Counted from the stretch's first letter, positions 1-12,001 are shown. The stretch is DNA of 64,000 bases from Silurus meridionalis (GCF_014805685.1 NC_060887.1:28799963-28863962); one strand, 5' to 3'. Notes: generated by a model from the letters alone, not told the origin. Program-made: numbers and translations.

Positions 1-703
1 ATGCAGCTCAAAGAAAAAAAAAAACATGGTACACCTCATTTTGATACAACATGCTACATAATGATAACTGCAAATTACGCTTATTATACCCTGAGTGAAT
101 CTGAAAATCTTTAAATCAGCAAGAAACAATGGCCAGGATGGATTTTAGCATCAGACCTGAGTTTTCCTCAAGCTGCCTAATTAGCCAATTACACAGCCCA
201 GGTGCTGCTGGATTTTGTTTCTCATGCAGGTAGCATAAACTAATCCTCTGTGAATACCCCCCAGGCCCCAGGGTCTCAAACAGGCCTCTGTGGCGCTGGC
301 CTGCTTTGTCCTGGCCTGCATTATGTCCATCCCTCTCACACTCCCTACCCCCCACTTGCCACAACTCTCTCAGACAAAAGCCTGACTCATCTTCAGCCCA
401 GACTAGGAAAGTGCTTCTGGCTAAACGAGACTCTTTTCATGTGGCAGCGCAGAGACTTCAAAACATTCTAGCACTGGGATTATGTAGCAAAAGCAAAAAG
501 TAAGCACACTCATGAGAAGTGCGCATGAGAAGTTTGGCTTTCTGGCCAGCATCCGGTTAATGAGCAACAGACAAAATGGTGGAATACATATATTAGTCAC
601 TTTTTGTAGTAATCATCAGAAATCACCATTATGCTAATCATCTTTATCATATCATTGCTATGAACATTACTGTAACGCCTACAAATTCCGATTAATCAGT
701 GAA

Positions 704-707
<4 letters not shown>

Positions 708-736
<29 letters not shown>
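708..736. repeat. (CA)n microsatellite
   Basis: An uninterrupted CA dinucleotide run of about 14 units lies in lama1 intron 3. Confidence 0.95.
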
Positions 737-739
<3 letters not shown>

Positions 740-974
740 CACAACGGATTATTCCACCTCAGTGGAACGGAAAGCTCAGCATATACAGAGAGCTGCATGT
801 TGCAGAGCATTTTACAAAGTTAGCCCTTCCAAATTATATGAATACAAGCAAATAGGTACCAAGAGTCAACTACTCAAATGCTTACCGTAGCAAAATACTA
901 CTCAAAAATGAAAAATGTTAAATTAAATTAATAGTCTAAAACAATACAGTACATCCACTAGGTAGAAATATACC

Positions 975-1140
975 TAGGATTTGATACTAGTCCATTACAG
1001 GACACCGTGCACACATAATCACACCTATTAGCATAGCCAATCTACCTACCAACATGTTTTTATCCAGCAAGGTAGGAGGAAATAGGAGAATTTCATGGAA
1101 ATCCGGTCTGAAACTAGAGACCCAGCAATGCTACCACAAT
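975..1140 (-). mobile_element. degenerate SINE (family C), reverse orientation
   Basis: Read in reverse, this stretch has the order seen in several other copies here (15010, 39480, 46625, 48645, 58790, 61375). That order is a 'loss of header' phrase, a 'gtaggtagattggct' segment, a 'gtgtgtgcacggtg' segment and a tail. It is old, with many substitutions. The family is common in otophysan fishes by recollection; no database name is claimed. Confidence 0.5.
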
Positions 1141-1302
1141 GCACTTTATGTTGCTAGAACAATTTACTGTAGTCCTTTGCTCTGTGTTCTGTATATGTTG
1201 TTTTATGTAGCACCAGGGTTCTGGAGGAACGTTTTCTCATTTCGCTGTCTATTGCCGCAGCTATATACGGTCAAAATGACAATAGAAGCTTCTGGACTTG
1301 CC
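1140..1302 (+). mobile_element. non-LTR retrotransposon 3' end (Rex-like tail)
   Basis: The segment ends in an ATGACAATA(A/G)AAGCTTCT motif, the typical 3' terminus of a Rex-type or related fish LINE or its non-autonomous derivative. No coding capacity remains. Related TGACAATAAAG termini occur in reverse near 12830. Family assignment is tentative. Confidence 0.45.
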
Positions 1303-2448
1303 ACTGTGCCACCCATTATAACAAACGTATCAATTCAAGATTAATGCTGTTCAGTAGGCTGCTGTTCAAAAAAGAGAGTGGGCCAAGCTGATTCGTGTTT
1401 AGGTTCCGCATTGTTAAATAGATTTAACCACGCTGCTATATAGACTAAACAGGGTATTTCTGAAGATCTCACATTTACACTTTTGAAAGTGAAGCGTCCA
1501 ATTCATAACAAGTTTTTCCTCTAGAGGTATAATATGACTAAAACCTTGTCACGATGGATTATTGTGGTATCAGTTCCATGATGCTTTGGTTTGTGAACTC
1601 ATTCTTTGTCTAAAAAATTTATCAAACATGAACTAGTTATGTTCCAGCATAATTAACCACAGAAACCTACTTATGTGGAGGCTGTACATACTGCAGTACA
1701 TGCATGCCGACACAGAGTTTTCACTATACGTCTCTGAGACCTCACGCAATAATGATGTAACTGCACAAGCACAGCATCCATCTCGAACTGAAAACTGGAA
1801 GAAACATCTCAGACTACAGTTTCAACAGCATGAACAAGACTTAACAGCGTTTGCAGGACTTTCCTGAAAGGATATTGTTTTTTTCACACTTGCCTTTCAA
1901 CCAAATAAAGGCTTTAAATTCTGATTAAATATCCAATTGCAGAAGAATGTGGCCCAGCTGCTGGTGTCAGGTCAATTCTATCTGACTATCTGAGTGAGAT
2001 TTCAGGTGAGGATAATTTTGACTTTTCTGTGTGGGTTGAGGAACTGGATACAATACATGGCTGTAAATCTTAAAGATTTCAGTAGCAAGTGTGCTAATGC
2101 ATATAAGGTAAGCTCAGTGGCCCACAACTAATGAAAGTCTGGTCATTTAGGAGGAGGATGGGAAGGAGAAGCAGAAGGAGGTGAAGGAGGAGGAGAAATA
2201 CAGTGCATTTCCTGTTCTGGGGTCTGATTTCAACAAAAGCCTCATGGGCTCCTGCTGGTGCTGACAGATTGTTAGAGGGGAGGACTGAGAGCAGGCACAC
2301 AGAGGATGATACAACACTCGTTGTGTAAAAAGGCTTTGGGTGATCTACACCAGTAAAATATTAATCACATATGACAACACTGATTTTTATTGTCCTCAAA
2401 CAAGCATTGTTTTAAAGTTACTGTATTTCATACTGATAGTCGCCTTAC

Positions 2449-2561
2449 CTGTCGTAAATCAAGCGTGATGGTGACCCAGTGGAACTGACGGCCATTCTTG
2501 ATGCTGGGACTCTGCCACCACTGATTGGTGCCATCAATTGAGTAGGTGATGGGGTGTCGTT
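2449..2561 (-). CDS. lama1: lama1 exon 3 (laminin N-terminal domain)
   Basis: On the minus strand the 113-nt exon is bounded by an acceptor (pyrimidine tract then CAG at 2562-2564) and a GTAAGG donor (2443-2448). It supplies two bases that complete a Glu split across the intron, then 37 codons beginning RHPITYSIDGTNQWW and ending VTITLDLRQ, in phase 0. The residues align colinearly with human laminin alpha-1 as I recall it (ERHPISHAIDGTNNWWQSP). The WWQSPSI segment belongs to the laminin N-terminal (LN, domain VI) fold, which drives laminin polymerisation in basement membranes. The next exon is outside the window. Confidence 0.95.
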
Positions 2562-2912
2562 CTGTTGGGACAGGGGATTAATTAAAGAACTTCATTATTT
2601 TAGCCTTTGTCACACAAACTTGTGTCAAATTTTCACAGCATTTTGCAGCCAACCTTATCCTGAGCAACCTAAAGAAATCTCTTAAAATAATATACATTCT
2701 GGTAGTCCACAGACTAAGAATACCATCAGTATATAATCTCTGTTGGATCTCTATGGAGGTCATAAAGGTAGAAAAGCAAATAATATTTAAGTGCTCATTT
2801 AACTACATCTGAAAGATGTAGGGCTTTATGGTGTACTGAAATCTCTAATAGTAATCCATCAGATTGCAAAAGGGTGTGAAAATTGATAGTAAAGTATATC
2901 AGACTGACCAAC
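2562..2912 (-). other. lama1: lama1 intron 2
   Basis: A short 351-bp intron with GT donor (GTTGGT) and CAG acceptor separates LN-domain exons 2 and 3. No other feature is seen in it. Confidence 0.9.
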
Positions 2913-3083
2913 CTTTAGGGTTTGTGCTGTTAGCATCACATGTCCTGCACTGGGGGTTTCGGATCCGTCTGCCAGGAACATGTTCCACTAGCTTGCAATA
3001 CATCTCAGGATCAGGGTCCCCACATGTGGCATTGGTGGTGATTTCAGAATTGCTGGCCAAGTTCAGAATCGCTGGAAAGAGAC
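2913..3083 (-). CDS. lama1: lama1 exon 2 (laminin N-terminal domain)
   Basis: This 171-nt exon lies between an acceptor ending CCCTAG (3084-3089) and a GTTGGT donor (2907-2912). Phase 1 in and phase 1 out are consistent with exons 1 and 3. The peptide runs from GLFPAILNLASNSEITTNA to CDANSTNPK and includes KLVEHVPGR and RNPQCRTC. This is almost residue-for-residue the start of the laminin alpha-1 LN domain, with conserved cysteines (ATCG, MYCK, QCRTC) and an N-glycosylation sequon at NAT. The close match to alpha-1 favours it over alpha-2, which shares the fold. An upstream in-frame ATG inside the acceptor region is not the real start, because the signal peptide is in exon 1. Confidence 0.96.
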
Positions 3084-5943
3084 CTAGGGCCAAAAAAAAA
3101 TGTAATAAAAAAATAGGACAAAATTACTACCAACCTACAAGCAACAATACTGCATATAAATTCCATGTCAAAAGATAAACCATTGTTAGCAGCAAGTCAC
3201 TTGTGATTTGAACTTTTCACTGCAATACCAGTTTCCATTCAAGTTCTCTGGGGATATTTTTAAATGAACCAATCTTTGAACGATCACAATGAGAACAACA
3301 CACCTAATATGTGGGTAACATTTAGTGACATCCGTCAAGTCATCCCTAAGTTTAAACAGTCTTCTCCCTGCTTCAGTCAGTCACCCATCTTCAACTTAAA
3401 TTTTCTACTCTTCCCCTCCTCCCTTACTCTGCAACCTCTGTCTTTGAAGAGTGACCCCCCCTTTATCAGCCCACGCATTTGCACATAGCCACTGATGGCC
3501 CAAATTACTATGTCTTGGACAATTAACAATGGCAGCCATCTATTCATGTGAGCTCAGGCTTTTTAATGTCTGGAGATAACCCCCATCCCCTTTTAAGCCC
3601 TGACCACTCATTATTGCGAGGAGAGACAACAGGCTTCCGAATGAGGGAATTCACATGCAGGCCCTGCTTCTGGCCAGCAAGCCACGTGTGTTTATGTTGG
3701 TGTGGATAAGTCTGGATTTGTCAAGAGACAGAATTGCAATTTTAGTGTATATTTAATGTGACATTAGGTTAACATGTTTGTGTTCACGCTGTAAACTTAA
3801 GCTTCAAAATGAACTATAACAGTATACAATCATTTCCATAACCTTGTAGACTAGCAGGACCACATTTATATTTACTCTTGTGACTACAGACATTTCCAAT
3901 TTCTTTTACTCTAGTTACTAAATAATTCATAGTAGTTACTGAATATGATGCTTCAAGATACATAACTAAATAATAAGCATGTACTTCAAAAGGTTACATC
4001 TAAAGAAATGAGAGAGTGATCCCCCAAATTGCCTGCAATCTCACATAATGAATATAATTGAGGTCAAGGTTCTTTTCGAGAACTCACAAGTCACAGTGCA
4101 ATTTACTGATCAAATCCCAACAACCACAAAATTCCCAAAAGCTGTATTTCATCCATTTGTCAGATCTCACCAACACGTCTGATTTTAACACATTTCAGCT
4201 GAGCAGCCATTTACAGTTTGTCTAACACCTGGTCCCTACCCACACATTACCACCATTAACCTGGACCTCATGATGGGTTGAGGGAGCAGGACAAGTGAGG
4301 CTGTGTACACCTTCTTTTTAAATAATAAAGGTTACAAGAGCCCACAATATCATGGCTCATTTCTGAGAATGGTAAGCTTTCGGTCAGCCTGACTGAGGGA
4401 AGCTGTGTAGTCTGTACACGCCGGCATACATCTGTGAGAAAATAATGGTCAGGCGTCAGCGTTCAGCAATGTTTGGACAACAGCATCCCCATGATTGACT
4501 GCACCAGACCAAAGCGGCACCCAAAGGTTAACTCATCCCAGTGGCCCGGATTAAAGCGCCTAATTCTTTTGTGTTTTCACTCATCTTTGGAATGTCCATT
4601 GTCTGCAAACATAAAGGTGCTTTCAGCAGCTCAATACTTGACAGGATCTGCGCTCTTAAGATAAAATTGCAAGTTAGTCAAAAGTCAGAGACAACATTGC
4701 ACATCTAATCTGACCATCTTAAATAGAATTAAACTCTGGACATAACCAGAAGTAATGACCTTACTTTAATGTGATGTAATCACTAGAGCCTGGGCTAAAA
4801 ACTGTAAAACAGTATAGAGTCTAAACCAGAGGCTAATTTTGAAACTCCATGCGTGTAAAGGTATATAAGTTCTACTGATTTTAACAACTTTAGGATCAAA
4901 TCGTGAATATTTCAACTAGACTTTTGGAAATACGACGGCTTAATAGCTCTAGTTGAATGTCCTCATCTATGATAGCAATGCTGTGTGGTATTCGTCTAGA
5001 ACTCAGTTCAATTTTGGTTGAGTTTTATTTGTATAGCGCTTTTAACATTATTCCCAAGGCAGCTTTACAGAAATAAAGAGGTTATAAAATGAGAATTTAT
5101 ATGTTGGTGTCTATAAGATGAATCCCCAATGATCAAGCCAGGCATCTCTTTATTAGAAAAAAATGTAAAACCCTTTTTAGAGCTGCGAAATTAAGTGAGA
5201 GTATTAACTGGTGAGTAATCACACCAATGGGTCAAAGCTGACAGACACACAAGCATGTTAACTGTTCTAATTAAATGCTGAGTCTCAAATATCTTTGTTA
5301 AGACTATACAATTCACACTGACCTGAGATCATTGGAATGCATAGCACAGTTTAATGGTTACTGCACCGTCAAGACAAATAAATAACAGAAAAGCACATAC
5401 ACATTTTTATTTTTAGGAATTTAACTCGTAATGTTGGCAGTGCAAGGTTAGTACGGCCTTCTTGCTTTGATACGTAAGAGTTTTTCAGTAACAAAGACTA
5501 CAATGAATTGATTTATTGCATGAAATCAGCAGTGTTTCAATGATCACATGCTACTTTGGCCTTGGTTCCTTGAAATCTCTGCATGTTTAGTTTGAAGAGC
5601 CTCAGCCATTGTAACTTTTGTTTTTTTTCTTCAGTCATTGTTAATGAATGAAGAAAAACAGTTTTTAAGCTTTACACTGATATATTGTTCTGTTAAAATA
5701 ATAATAAAAAAATTAGGAATTAGGATAAGGACATATTCTGACTATATTAAAAAGTTTTGCCTCATTTACATAACATTATAAAGACCTGTGTTATGTGCTT
5801 TGCTTCAAAATGAACTATTTATTATCTCATGACATACACCGCATGCTTATGCATTTATACTATTTAATGCAGTACTAAAAAAAAAAGAAGAATAAAAAAA
5901 GAATAATGCAGGAGCCCAAACTGAAGGATTAGTTCCAGCTCAC
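3084..5943 (-). other. lama1: lama1 intron 1
   Basis: This 2.86-kb intron runs from the GTGAGC donor after exon 1 to the CCCTAG acceptor of exon 2. Most of it is single-copy-looking, AT-rich DNA. An L2-type tail lies near 5010-5165. Stretches around 3490-3690 and 4490-4620 have balanced composition and no repeat signature, so they are possible first-intron regulatory sequence (inference only). Confidence 0.85.
5010..5165 (-). mobile_element. L2-type LINE/SINE 3' tail
   Basis: The plus strand contains TTTTATTTGTATAGCGCTTT. Its complement ends in GCGCTATACAAATAAA, the hairpin-like 3' terminus of fish L2-clade LINEs and the SINEs they mobilise. Compare GCGCTATATAAAAATAAAG at the 3' end of the LINE at 10160. 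No coding sequence remains. Confidence 0.55.
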
Positions 5944-6004
5944 CTCTTTGCTGGCAGTACACTGAGGATGCACACAGCAGCACGAGCACCAGCACGAGCT
6001 TCAT
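5944..6004 (-). CDS. lama1: lama1 exon 1: start codon and signal peptide
   Basis: The coding part of exon 1 is ATG plus 20 codons and one base, followed by a GTGAGC donor. It encodes MKLVLVLVLLCASSVYCQQR: a basic residue, a leucine/valine-rich core and a small-residue cleavage region. This is a classic secretory signal peptide of the length and position expected for a laminin alpha chain. Joined in phase 1 to exon 2 it reads CQQRGLFPAIL, colinear with human CRQRGLFPAIL. The ATG at 6002-6004 is chosen because it directly begins the signal peptide. An upstream in-frame ATG (ending at 6058) would add a non-hydrophobic leader. The mature chain is a secreted subunit of laminin-111, a basement-membrane organiser. 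Confidence 0.93.
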
Positions 6005-6086
6005 CTCTGCCCGCACATGCACGCCTGGATTACTGATTACTTTCCTGCTAGTTTCCACTATAAGCGTTTAAAACATCCACATGCAC

Positions 6087-6133
<47 letters not shown>

Positions 6134-6210
6134 TACAACTTTTGTCCCAACTCTTCATTCTGTCCCGCTAGACCCTGGTCTGGAATGTACCAATCTGTAT
6201 AAAGGAGAGC
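6005..6210 (-). promoter_or_regulatory. lama1: lama1 5' leader / proximal promoter region
   Basis: This sequence lies directly upstream of the lama1 start codon on the minus strand. It contains a CT/GA microsatellite (6086-6130) and a weak TATA-like element. No transcription start can be fixed from sequence alone, so this is assigned by position. Confidence 0.45.
6086..6130. repeat. (CT)n microsatellite upstream of lama1
   Basis: Some 20 CT dinucleotides with a single interruption lie about 80 bp upstream of the lama1 start codon. On the gene strand this is a GA tract. GA tracts near promoters can bind GAGA-type factors or vary in length, but any role here is inference. Confidence 0.9.
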
Positions 6211-6444
6211 CCCATCTCTTTCCCCCACCTCCCCCAACCCCAATGGCAAAATGGACTACTCCATTCGAGAGTTTACAACACACGAGCGACAAATCCGATA
6301 CCAGAAAACACAGCTTTGCATTAATTAGTTAGTTAGTTAGGTTCATTGGTTTTGAGTGACATTCCAGTGTTGCAGTAGATGCACTGCAAAAGAAAAACAT
6401 TTTGGGATTAAATTAAGGGATTAAGGGTTAGAATGCATTTATCT

Positions 6445-9066
6445 GAACTACTGTTATTATAACTACTCCTACTACAATACATACAGCTACTAATACAACA
6501 GTTACGATTACTGCTATTACAAGAACTACTGCTATTATAACTACTCCTACTACAATACATACAGCTACTAATACAACAGTTACGATTACTGCTATTACAA
6601 GAACCACTGCTATTATAACTACTACTACTACTACAATACATAGAGCTACTAATACAAAAGTTACCATTACTGCTATTACAAGAACTACTGCTATTATAAC
6701 TACTCCTACTACAATACATACAGCTACTAATACAACAGATATGATTACTGCATTTACAAGAACTACTGCTATTATAACTACTACTACTACAATACATAGA
6801 GCTACTAATACAACAGTTACGATTCCTGCTATTACAAGAACTACTGCTATTATAACTACTACTACTACAATACATACAGCTACTAATACAACAGTAACGA
6901 TTCCTGCTATTACAAGAACTACTGCTATTATAACTACTACTACTACAATACATACAGCTACTAATACAACAGTTCCGATTACTGCTATTACAAGAACTAC
7001 TGCTATTATAACTACTCCTACTACAATACATACAGCTACTAATACAACAGTTACGATTACTGCATTTACAAGAACCACTGCTAATATAACTACTACTACT
7101 ACAATACATAGAGCTACTAATACAACAGTTACGATTACTGCTATTACAAGAACCACTGCTAATATAACTACTACTACTACAATACATAGAGCTACTAATA
7201 CAACAGTTACGATTCCTGCTATTACAAGAACTACTGCTATTATAACTACTACTACAATACATAGCTACTAATACAACAGATATGATTACTGCTATTACAA
7301 GAACTACTGCTATTATAACTACTCCTACTACAATACATACAGCTACTAATACAACAGTTCCGATTACTGCTATTACAAGAACTACTGCTATTATAACTAC
7401 TACTACAATACATAGAGCTACTAATACAACAGATATGATTACTGCTATTACAAGAACTACTGCTATTATAACTACTACTACTACAATACATACAGCTACT
7501 AATACAACAGTTACGATTACTGCTATTACAAGAACCACTGCTATTATAACTACTACTACTACAATACATAGAGCTACTAATACAAAAGTTACGATTCCTG
7601 CTATTACAAGAACTACTGCTATTATAACTACTACTACAATACATAGAGCTACTAATACAACAGTTACGATTACTGCTATTACAAGAACTACTGCTATTAT
7701 AACTACTCCTACTACAATACATAGAGCTACTAATACAACAGATATAATTACTGCTATTACAAGAACTACTGCTATTATAACTACTACTACAATACATAGA
7801 GCTACTAATACAAAAGTTACGATTACTGCTATTACAAGAACCACTGCTATTATAACTACTACTACTACAATACATAGAGCTACTAATACAACAGATATGA
7901 TTACTGCTATTACAAGAACTACTGCTATTATAACTACTCCTACTACAATACATACAGCTACTAAAACAACAGATATGATTACTGCTATTACAAGAACTAC
8001 TGCTATTATAACTACTACTACTACAATACATACAGCTACTAATACAACAGTTACGATTACTGCTATTACAAGAACCACTGCTATTATAACTACTACTACT
8101 ACAATACATAGAGCTACTAATACAAAAGTTACGATTCCTGCTATTACAAGAACCACTGCTATTATAACTACTACTACAATACATAGAGCTACTAATACAA
8201 CAGTTACGATTACTGCTATTACAAGAACTACTGCTATTATAACTACTCCTACTACAATACATAGAGCTACTAATACAACAGATATAATTACTGCTATTAC
8301 AAGAACTACTGCTATTATAACTACTCCTACTTCAATACATACAGCTACTAACACAACAGTTCCGATTACTGCTATTACAAGAACCACTGCTATTATAACT
8401 ACTACTACTACAATACATAGAGCTACTAATACAACAGATATGATTACTGCTATTACAAGAACTACTGCTATCATAACTACTCCTACTACAATACATACAG
8501 CTACTAAAACAACATATATGATTACTGCTATTACAAGAACTACTGCTATTATAACTACTCCTACTACAATACATACAGCTACTAATACAACAGTAACGAT
8601 TCCTGCTATTACAAGAACCACTGCTATTATAACTACTACTACTACAATACATACAGCTACTGATACAAAGGTTACGATTACTGCTATTACAAGAACCACT
8701 GCTATTATAACCACTCCTACTACAATACATAGAGCTACTAATACAAAAGTTACGATTACTGCTATTACAAGAACTACTGCTATTATAACTACTACTACTA
8801 CTACTACTACAATACATACAGCTACTAATACAACAGTTACGATTACTGCTATTACAAGAACCACTGCTATTAGAACTACTCCTACTTCAATACATACAGC
8901 TACTAATACAACAGTTACGATTACTGCTATTACAAGAACTACTGCTATTATAACTACTACTACTACAATACATAGAGCTACTAATACAAAAGTTACGATT
9001 ACTGCTATTACCAGAACTACTGCTACAAAAACAACTATTACTGCTACTATAACTACTGCTGCTACA
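6445..9066. repeat. minisatellite, about 34 copies of a 75-78 bp unit
   Basis: The array is a head-to-tail repeat with a 78-bp consensus period. Each unit contains ACTACTGCTATTATAACTAC, then CTACTACAATACATA(C/G)AGC, CAACAGTTACGATTACTGC and TATTACAAGA. Length variants differ by 3 bp through gain or loss of ACT triplets. Because the unit is a multiple of three and nearly stop-free, long open frames run through it on both strands (603 codons plus, 818 codons minus). These encode only Thr/Ile-rich or Val/Ile-rich repeats and I do not call them genes. A block of about 360 bp recurs at a 540-bp offset (7426-7785 and 7966-8325). Confidence 0.95.
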
Positions 9067-10178
9067 ATATGTACAGTGGATGCCGGTCTGTGACTGGTTT
9101 TGTCTGTATGGGTGTTCCTCAGGGTTCCATCTTAGGCCCCTTACTTTTTAGCATATACATATATCCGCTTGGATTGCTATCAAGAACAGTTGGGCTAAAT
9201 TATCACTTTTATGCGGACGATACGCAGATTTATATTCACTCTAAACCTAATCAACATTTTGACCTTTCTTTTTTAACACACTGTATTGCTGAGATAAAAA
9301 CATGGATGTCTCAAAACGTTTTGTGCCTCAATAGTGATAAGACAGAGGTCTTGCTTATTGGCACCCTCACCAACCATAAAGCTGGTTCATTATCCCTAAA
9401 CGTGACGGCTCTGTTCTGGAAGTACAAACCAAATTAAAAAATCTAGGAGTCATCTTTGACTCAAGTCTATCTTTTGACCCTCACATTCGGTATACTGTAA
9501 AGAACTCATTTTTTCATCTCAGAAATATCGCTAGACTTCGCCATATGTTATCCCATTCTGTAACTGAAAGGCTTATTAATACTTTTGTGTTTTCCCGCAT
9601 TGATTATTGCAATGCTCTACTGGCTGGGGTTCCTAAAACTACTCTTAATAAACTGCAATGTGTACAAAATTCAGCTGCTAGGATCCTGACTGGAGCCAGG
9701 CAAAATGAGCACATTACACCAATTCTCAAGTCCTTGCATTGGCTTCCGGTCAGGTTCCGAGTAGATTTCAAAGTTTTAATGCTTACATACAAGGCACTGC
9801 ATGGTCTCGCACCCCAGTATCTGTCTGCACTTTTAACTGTATACACACCCAAGCGTATCTTACGCTCTTCACAAGCAGGACTATTGGTAGTTCCACAGAC
9901 ACGGCTGCATTCAGTAGGGGATAGGGCTTTTTCTTCGTATGCACCAAGACTTTGGAATTCACTCCCTCCTCACATCAGAGACGCACAGAACTTCATTACT
10001 TTTAAATCCCTTTTAAAAACTCATTTTTTTATGGTTGCTTTTTTTTAACATTTTGATTTTGTGTGTAATTATAAGTATGTGTGTATTATTTGCTCTATTT
10101 TTGTGTGTGTTGTATTCTTGTTTTCCTGTATGTAAAGCGCCTTGAGAAGCTACTTTAAAGGCGCTATATAAAAATAAA

Positions 10179-10215
<37 letters not shown>
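9067..10215 (+). mobile_element. 5'-truncated L2/CR1-group LINE (reverse transcriptase C-half)
   Basis: The segment encodes the C-terminal half of a non-LTR reverse transcriptase. It shows [20 protein letters not shown], then the catalytic [22 protein letters not shown], and after a frameshift near 9430 FVFSRIDYCNALLAGVP, NSAARILTGAR, SLHWLPVRFRVDFKVL and APRLWNSLPPHIR. The 3' end is AAGCGCCTTGAGAAG ... GGCGCTATATAAAAATAAAG followed by (TTA)n, typical of the L2 group. Starting mid-ORF at the minisatellite edge is the usual 5' truncation of target-primed reverse transcription. The frameshift makes it dead. Rex1/Babar is an alternative clade. Confidence 0.85.
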
Positions 10216-10216
<1 letters not shown>

Positions 10217-10448
10217 AGCTGCTACTATTGCGCTTTTTACCCTTTTACATTATTATGTGCTTCTATCATGTATCATATAAATGAGTATATTCAAAGTAAT
10301 TGATTAATGTATGATTCGAATCACCATGTTTGAAGCATCAGTGAGCACAATGTATCTTGCTCTTAGCTTTTAAAGACGTGATTTGCTAAGGCCTGGGCCA
10401 TACATAAATCACATTTTACTTAAAAAAAAGAATACCATTGCCAAGGGT
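10216..10448. other. unique spacer between LINE and second minisatellite
   Basis: About 230 bp of AT-rich sequence without recognisable feature separates the LINE tail from the next repeat array. Confidence 0.6.
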
Positions 10449-11075
10449 GCTACTACTATTATTACTATTTGGCTTACAACAACTGCCACTGCTACAATAA
10501 TACTCCTAATACAATACATAGAGCTGCTACTACGGTTACTACTGCTGCTCTTACAACTACTGCTGCAATAACACTCCTAATACAATACATAGAGCTGCTA
10601 CTACGGTTACTACTGCTGCTCTTACAACTACTGGTACAATAACACTCCTAATACAATACATAGAGCTGCTACTACGGTTACTACTGCTGCTCTTACAAGT
10701 ACTGCTACAATAATACTCCTAATACAATGCATAGAGCTGCTACTACTGTTACTACTGCTGCAATAATACTCCTAATATAATACATAGAGCTGCTACTACT
10801 GTTACTACTGCTGCAATAATACTCTAATATAATACATAGAGCTGCTACTACTGTTACTACTGCTGCAATAATACTCCTAATATAATACATAGAGCTGCTA
10901 CTACTGTTACTACTGCTGCAATAATACTCCTAATATAATACATAGAGCTGCTAATACAGCTACTACATCTGCTCTTACAACTAATGCTACAATAATACTC
11001 TTAATATAATACATAGAGCTGCTACTACTGTTACTACTGCTGCTCTTACAGATAACTGCTACTAGTGTTACACCT
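10449..11075. repeat. second minisatellite, 71-bp and 53-bp units related to the 6.4-9.1 kb array
   Basis: The 5' part has three to four 71-bp units with ACTCCTAATACAATACATAG, AGCTGCTACTACGGTTACTA and GCTGCTCTTACAACTAC. The 3' part has shorter units of about 53 bp lacking the CTCTTACAACTAC segment. ACTCCTA(A/C)TACAATACATA and AGCT(G)CTACTA are shared with the larger array across the intervening LINE, so the two arrays are diverged relatives. Confidence 0.85.
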
Positions 11076-11339
11076 CCTACTACTATAACAATAAAATACC
11101 TAAAAAACCACGATGCTATAGGAAAATAAACCATGTTTTGTTTTTAGAGAAAAATAATCCACATTTTAACACGGTATATCAATGTATATCTTTTTTAAAA
11201 GGCTGCCAGTGTCATAGCTCTCTAATCAGTAATTATTTCTTCTATAGCTGAGAGGGAAATGAGACTTGGAAGGTCTTAATGACCATCAGATTTAACTTTG
11301 TGTGAACTTGATTTAGCTGCTTATACTGCCACCCAGTGG

Positions 11340-11341
<2 letters not shown>

Positions 11342-11400
<59 letters not shown>

Positions 11401-11437
11401 TACATCTGTGAGAATTTATTGGGACAGAATTTGCCCA

Positions 11438-11508
<71 letters not shown>

Positions 11509-11620
11509 ATCTTATAATTTAATCAAGATAAATTGAACTACCAATATATATATTTTTATGCAATATTTTTAAAGCTTTAAAGCTGTTTTTTTTATTATGT
11601 ACATAGTCAAACTCTTTCCT

Positions 11621-11697
<77 letters not shown>
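11342..11697. repeat. microsatellite cluster: (CT)n then two (TA)n tracts
   Basis: Three long dinucleotide tracts occur within 360 bp: CT about 11342-11394, TA about 11442-11505 and TA about 11626-11697. The unique spacers are AT-rich. Confidence 0.95.
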
Positions 11698-11702
<5 letters not shown>

Positions 11703-11744
11703 TGATACTATTATATTGGTTAAGCATTCATAGGCTTATACAGC

Positions 11745-12001
11745 AGTTATCTTTTAAGCAAGCATTATTTTAAGGCTCTGGGTTACTGATCACAAGGTCA
11801 GCGGTTCGAACCCCAGCACAGCCAAGCTACCACTGTTGAGCCCTTGAGCAAGGCACTTAACCCTATCAGCTCCAGGGGCGCCGTACCATGGCTGACCCTG
11901 CGCTCTGACCCCAGCTTCCAGATGAGTTGGGATATGCGAAAAATACTAGAAATTTCCCCACTGTGGGACGAATAAAGGTTAAATTATTATTATTATTATT
12001 T
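11745..12001 (+). mobile_element. tRNA-derived SINE (family A), ATT-tailed
   Basis: The head has an A-box-like GGCTCTGGGTTACTGATC and a B box GGTTCGAACCCC, as in a tRNA. The body follows (CACTGTTGAGCCCTTGAGC ... TGACCCTGCGCTCTGACCCC) and the element ends AATAAAGGTTAAATTATTAT, an ATT-repeat tail. This is a typical fish tRNA-SINE with a LINE-like tail. It is not a functional tRNA, because no cloverleaf 3' half is present. Confidence 0.8.

Larger units (their letters stand above)
1..2448 (-). other. lama1: lama1 intron 3 (partial)
   Basis: This is non-coding sequence downstream of lama1 exon 3 on the minus strand. I searched both strands for the next laminin N-terminal exon (after the LDLRQ end of exon 3) and did not find it, so the intron probably continues past the left edge. 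It holds a CA microsatellite (about 708-736), a degenerate SINE and a LINE 3' tail, listed separately. Nothing else is recognisable. Confidence 0.7.

Noticed and set aside
6408..8864. 818-codon minus-strand open frame and the 603-codon plus-strand frame (7282-9093)
   Set aside because: Both are by-products of a stop-poor 78-bp minisatellite whose unit is a multiple of three. Several frames are open at once, the peptides are pure low-complexity repeats, and no start context, splice sites or unique domain is present.
6445..9066. CRISPR array
   Set aside because: Units are contiguous without unique spacers, and the context is a vertebrate genome.
11745..12001. Functional tRNA gene (also 41085 and 48415-48509)
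   Set aside because: A and B boxes are present, but the cloverleaf 3' halves are not, and the sequences continue into SINE bodies with LINE-like tails.
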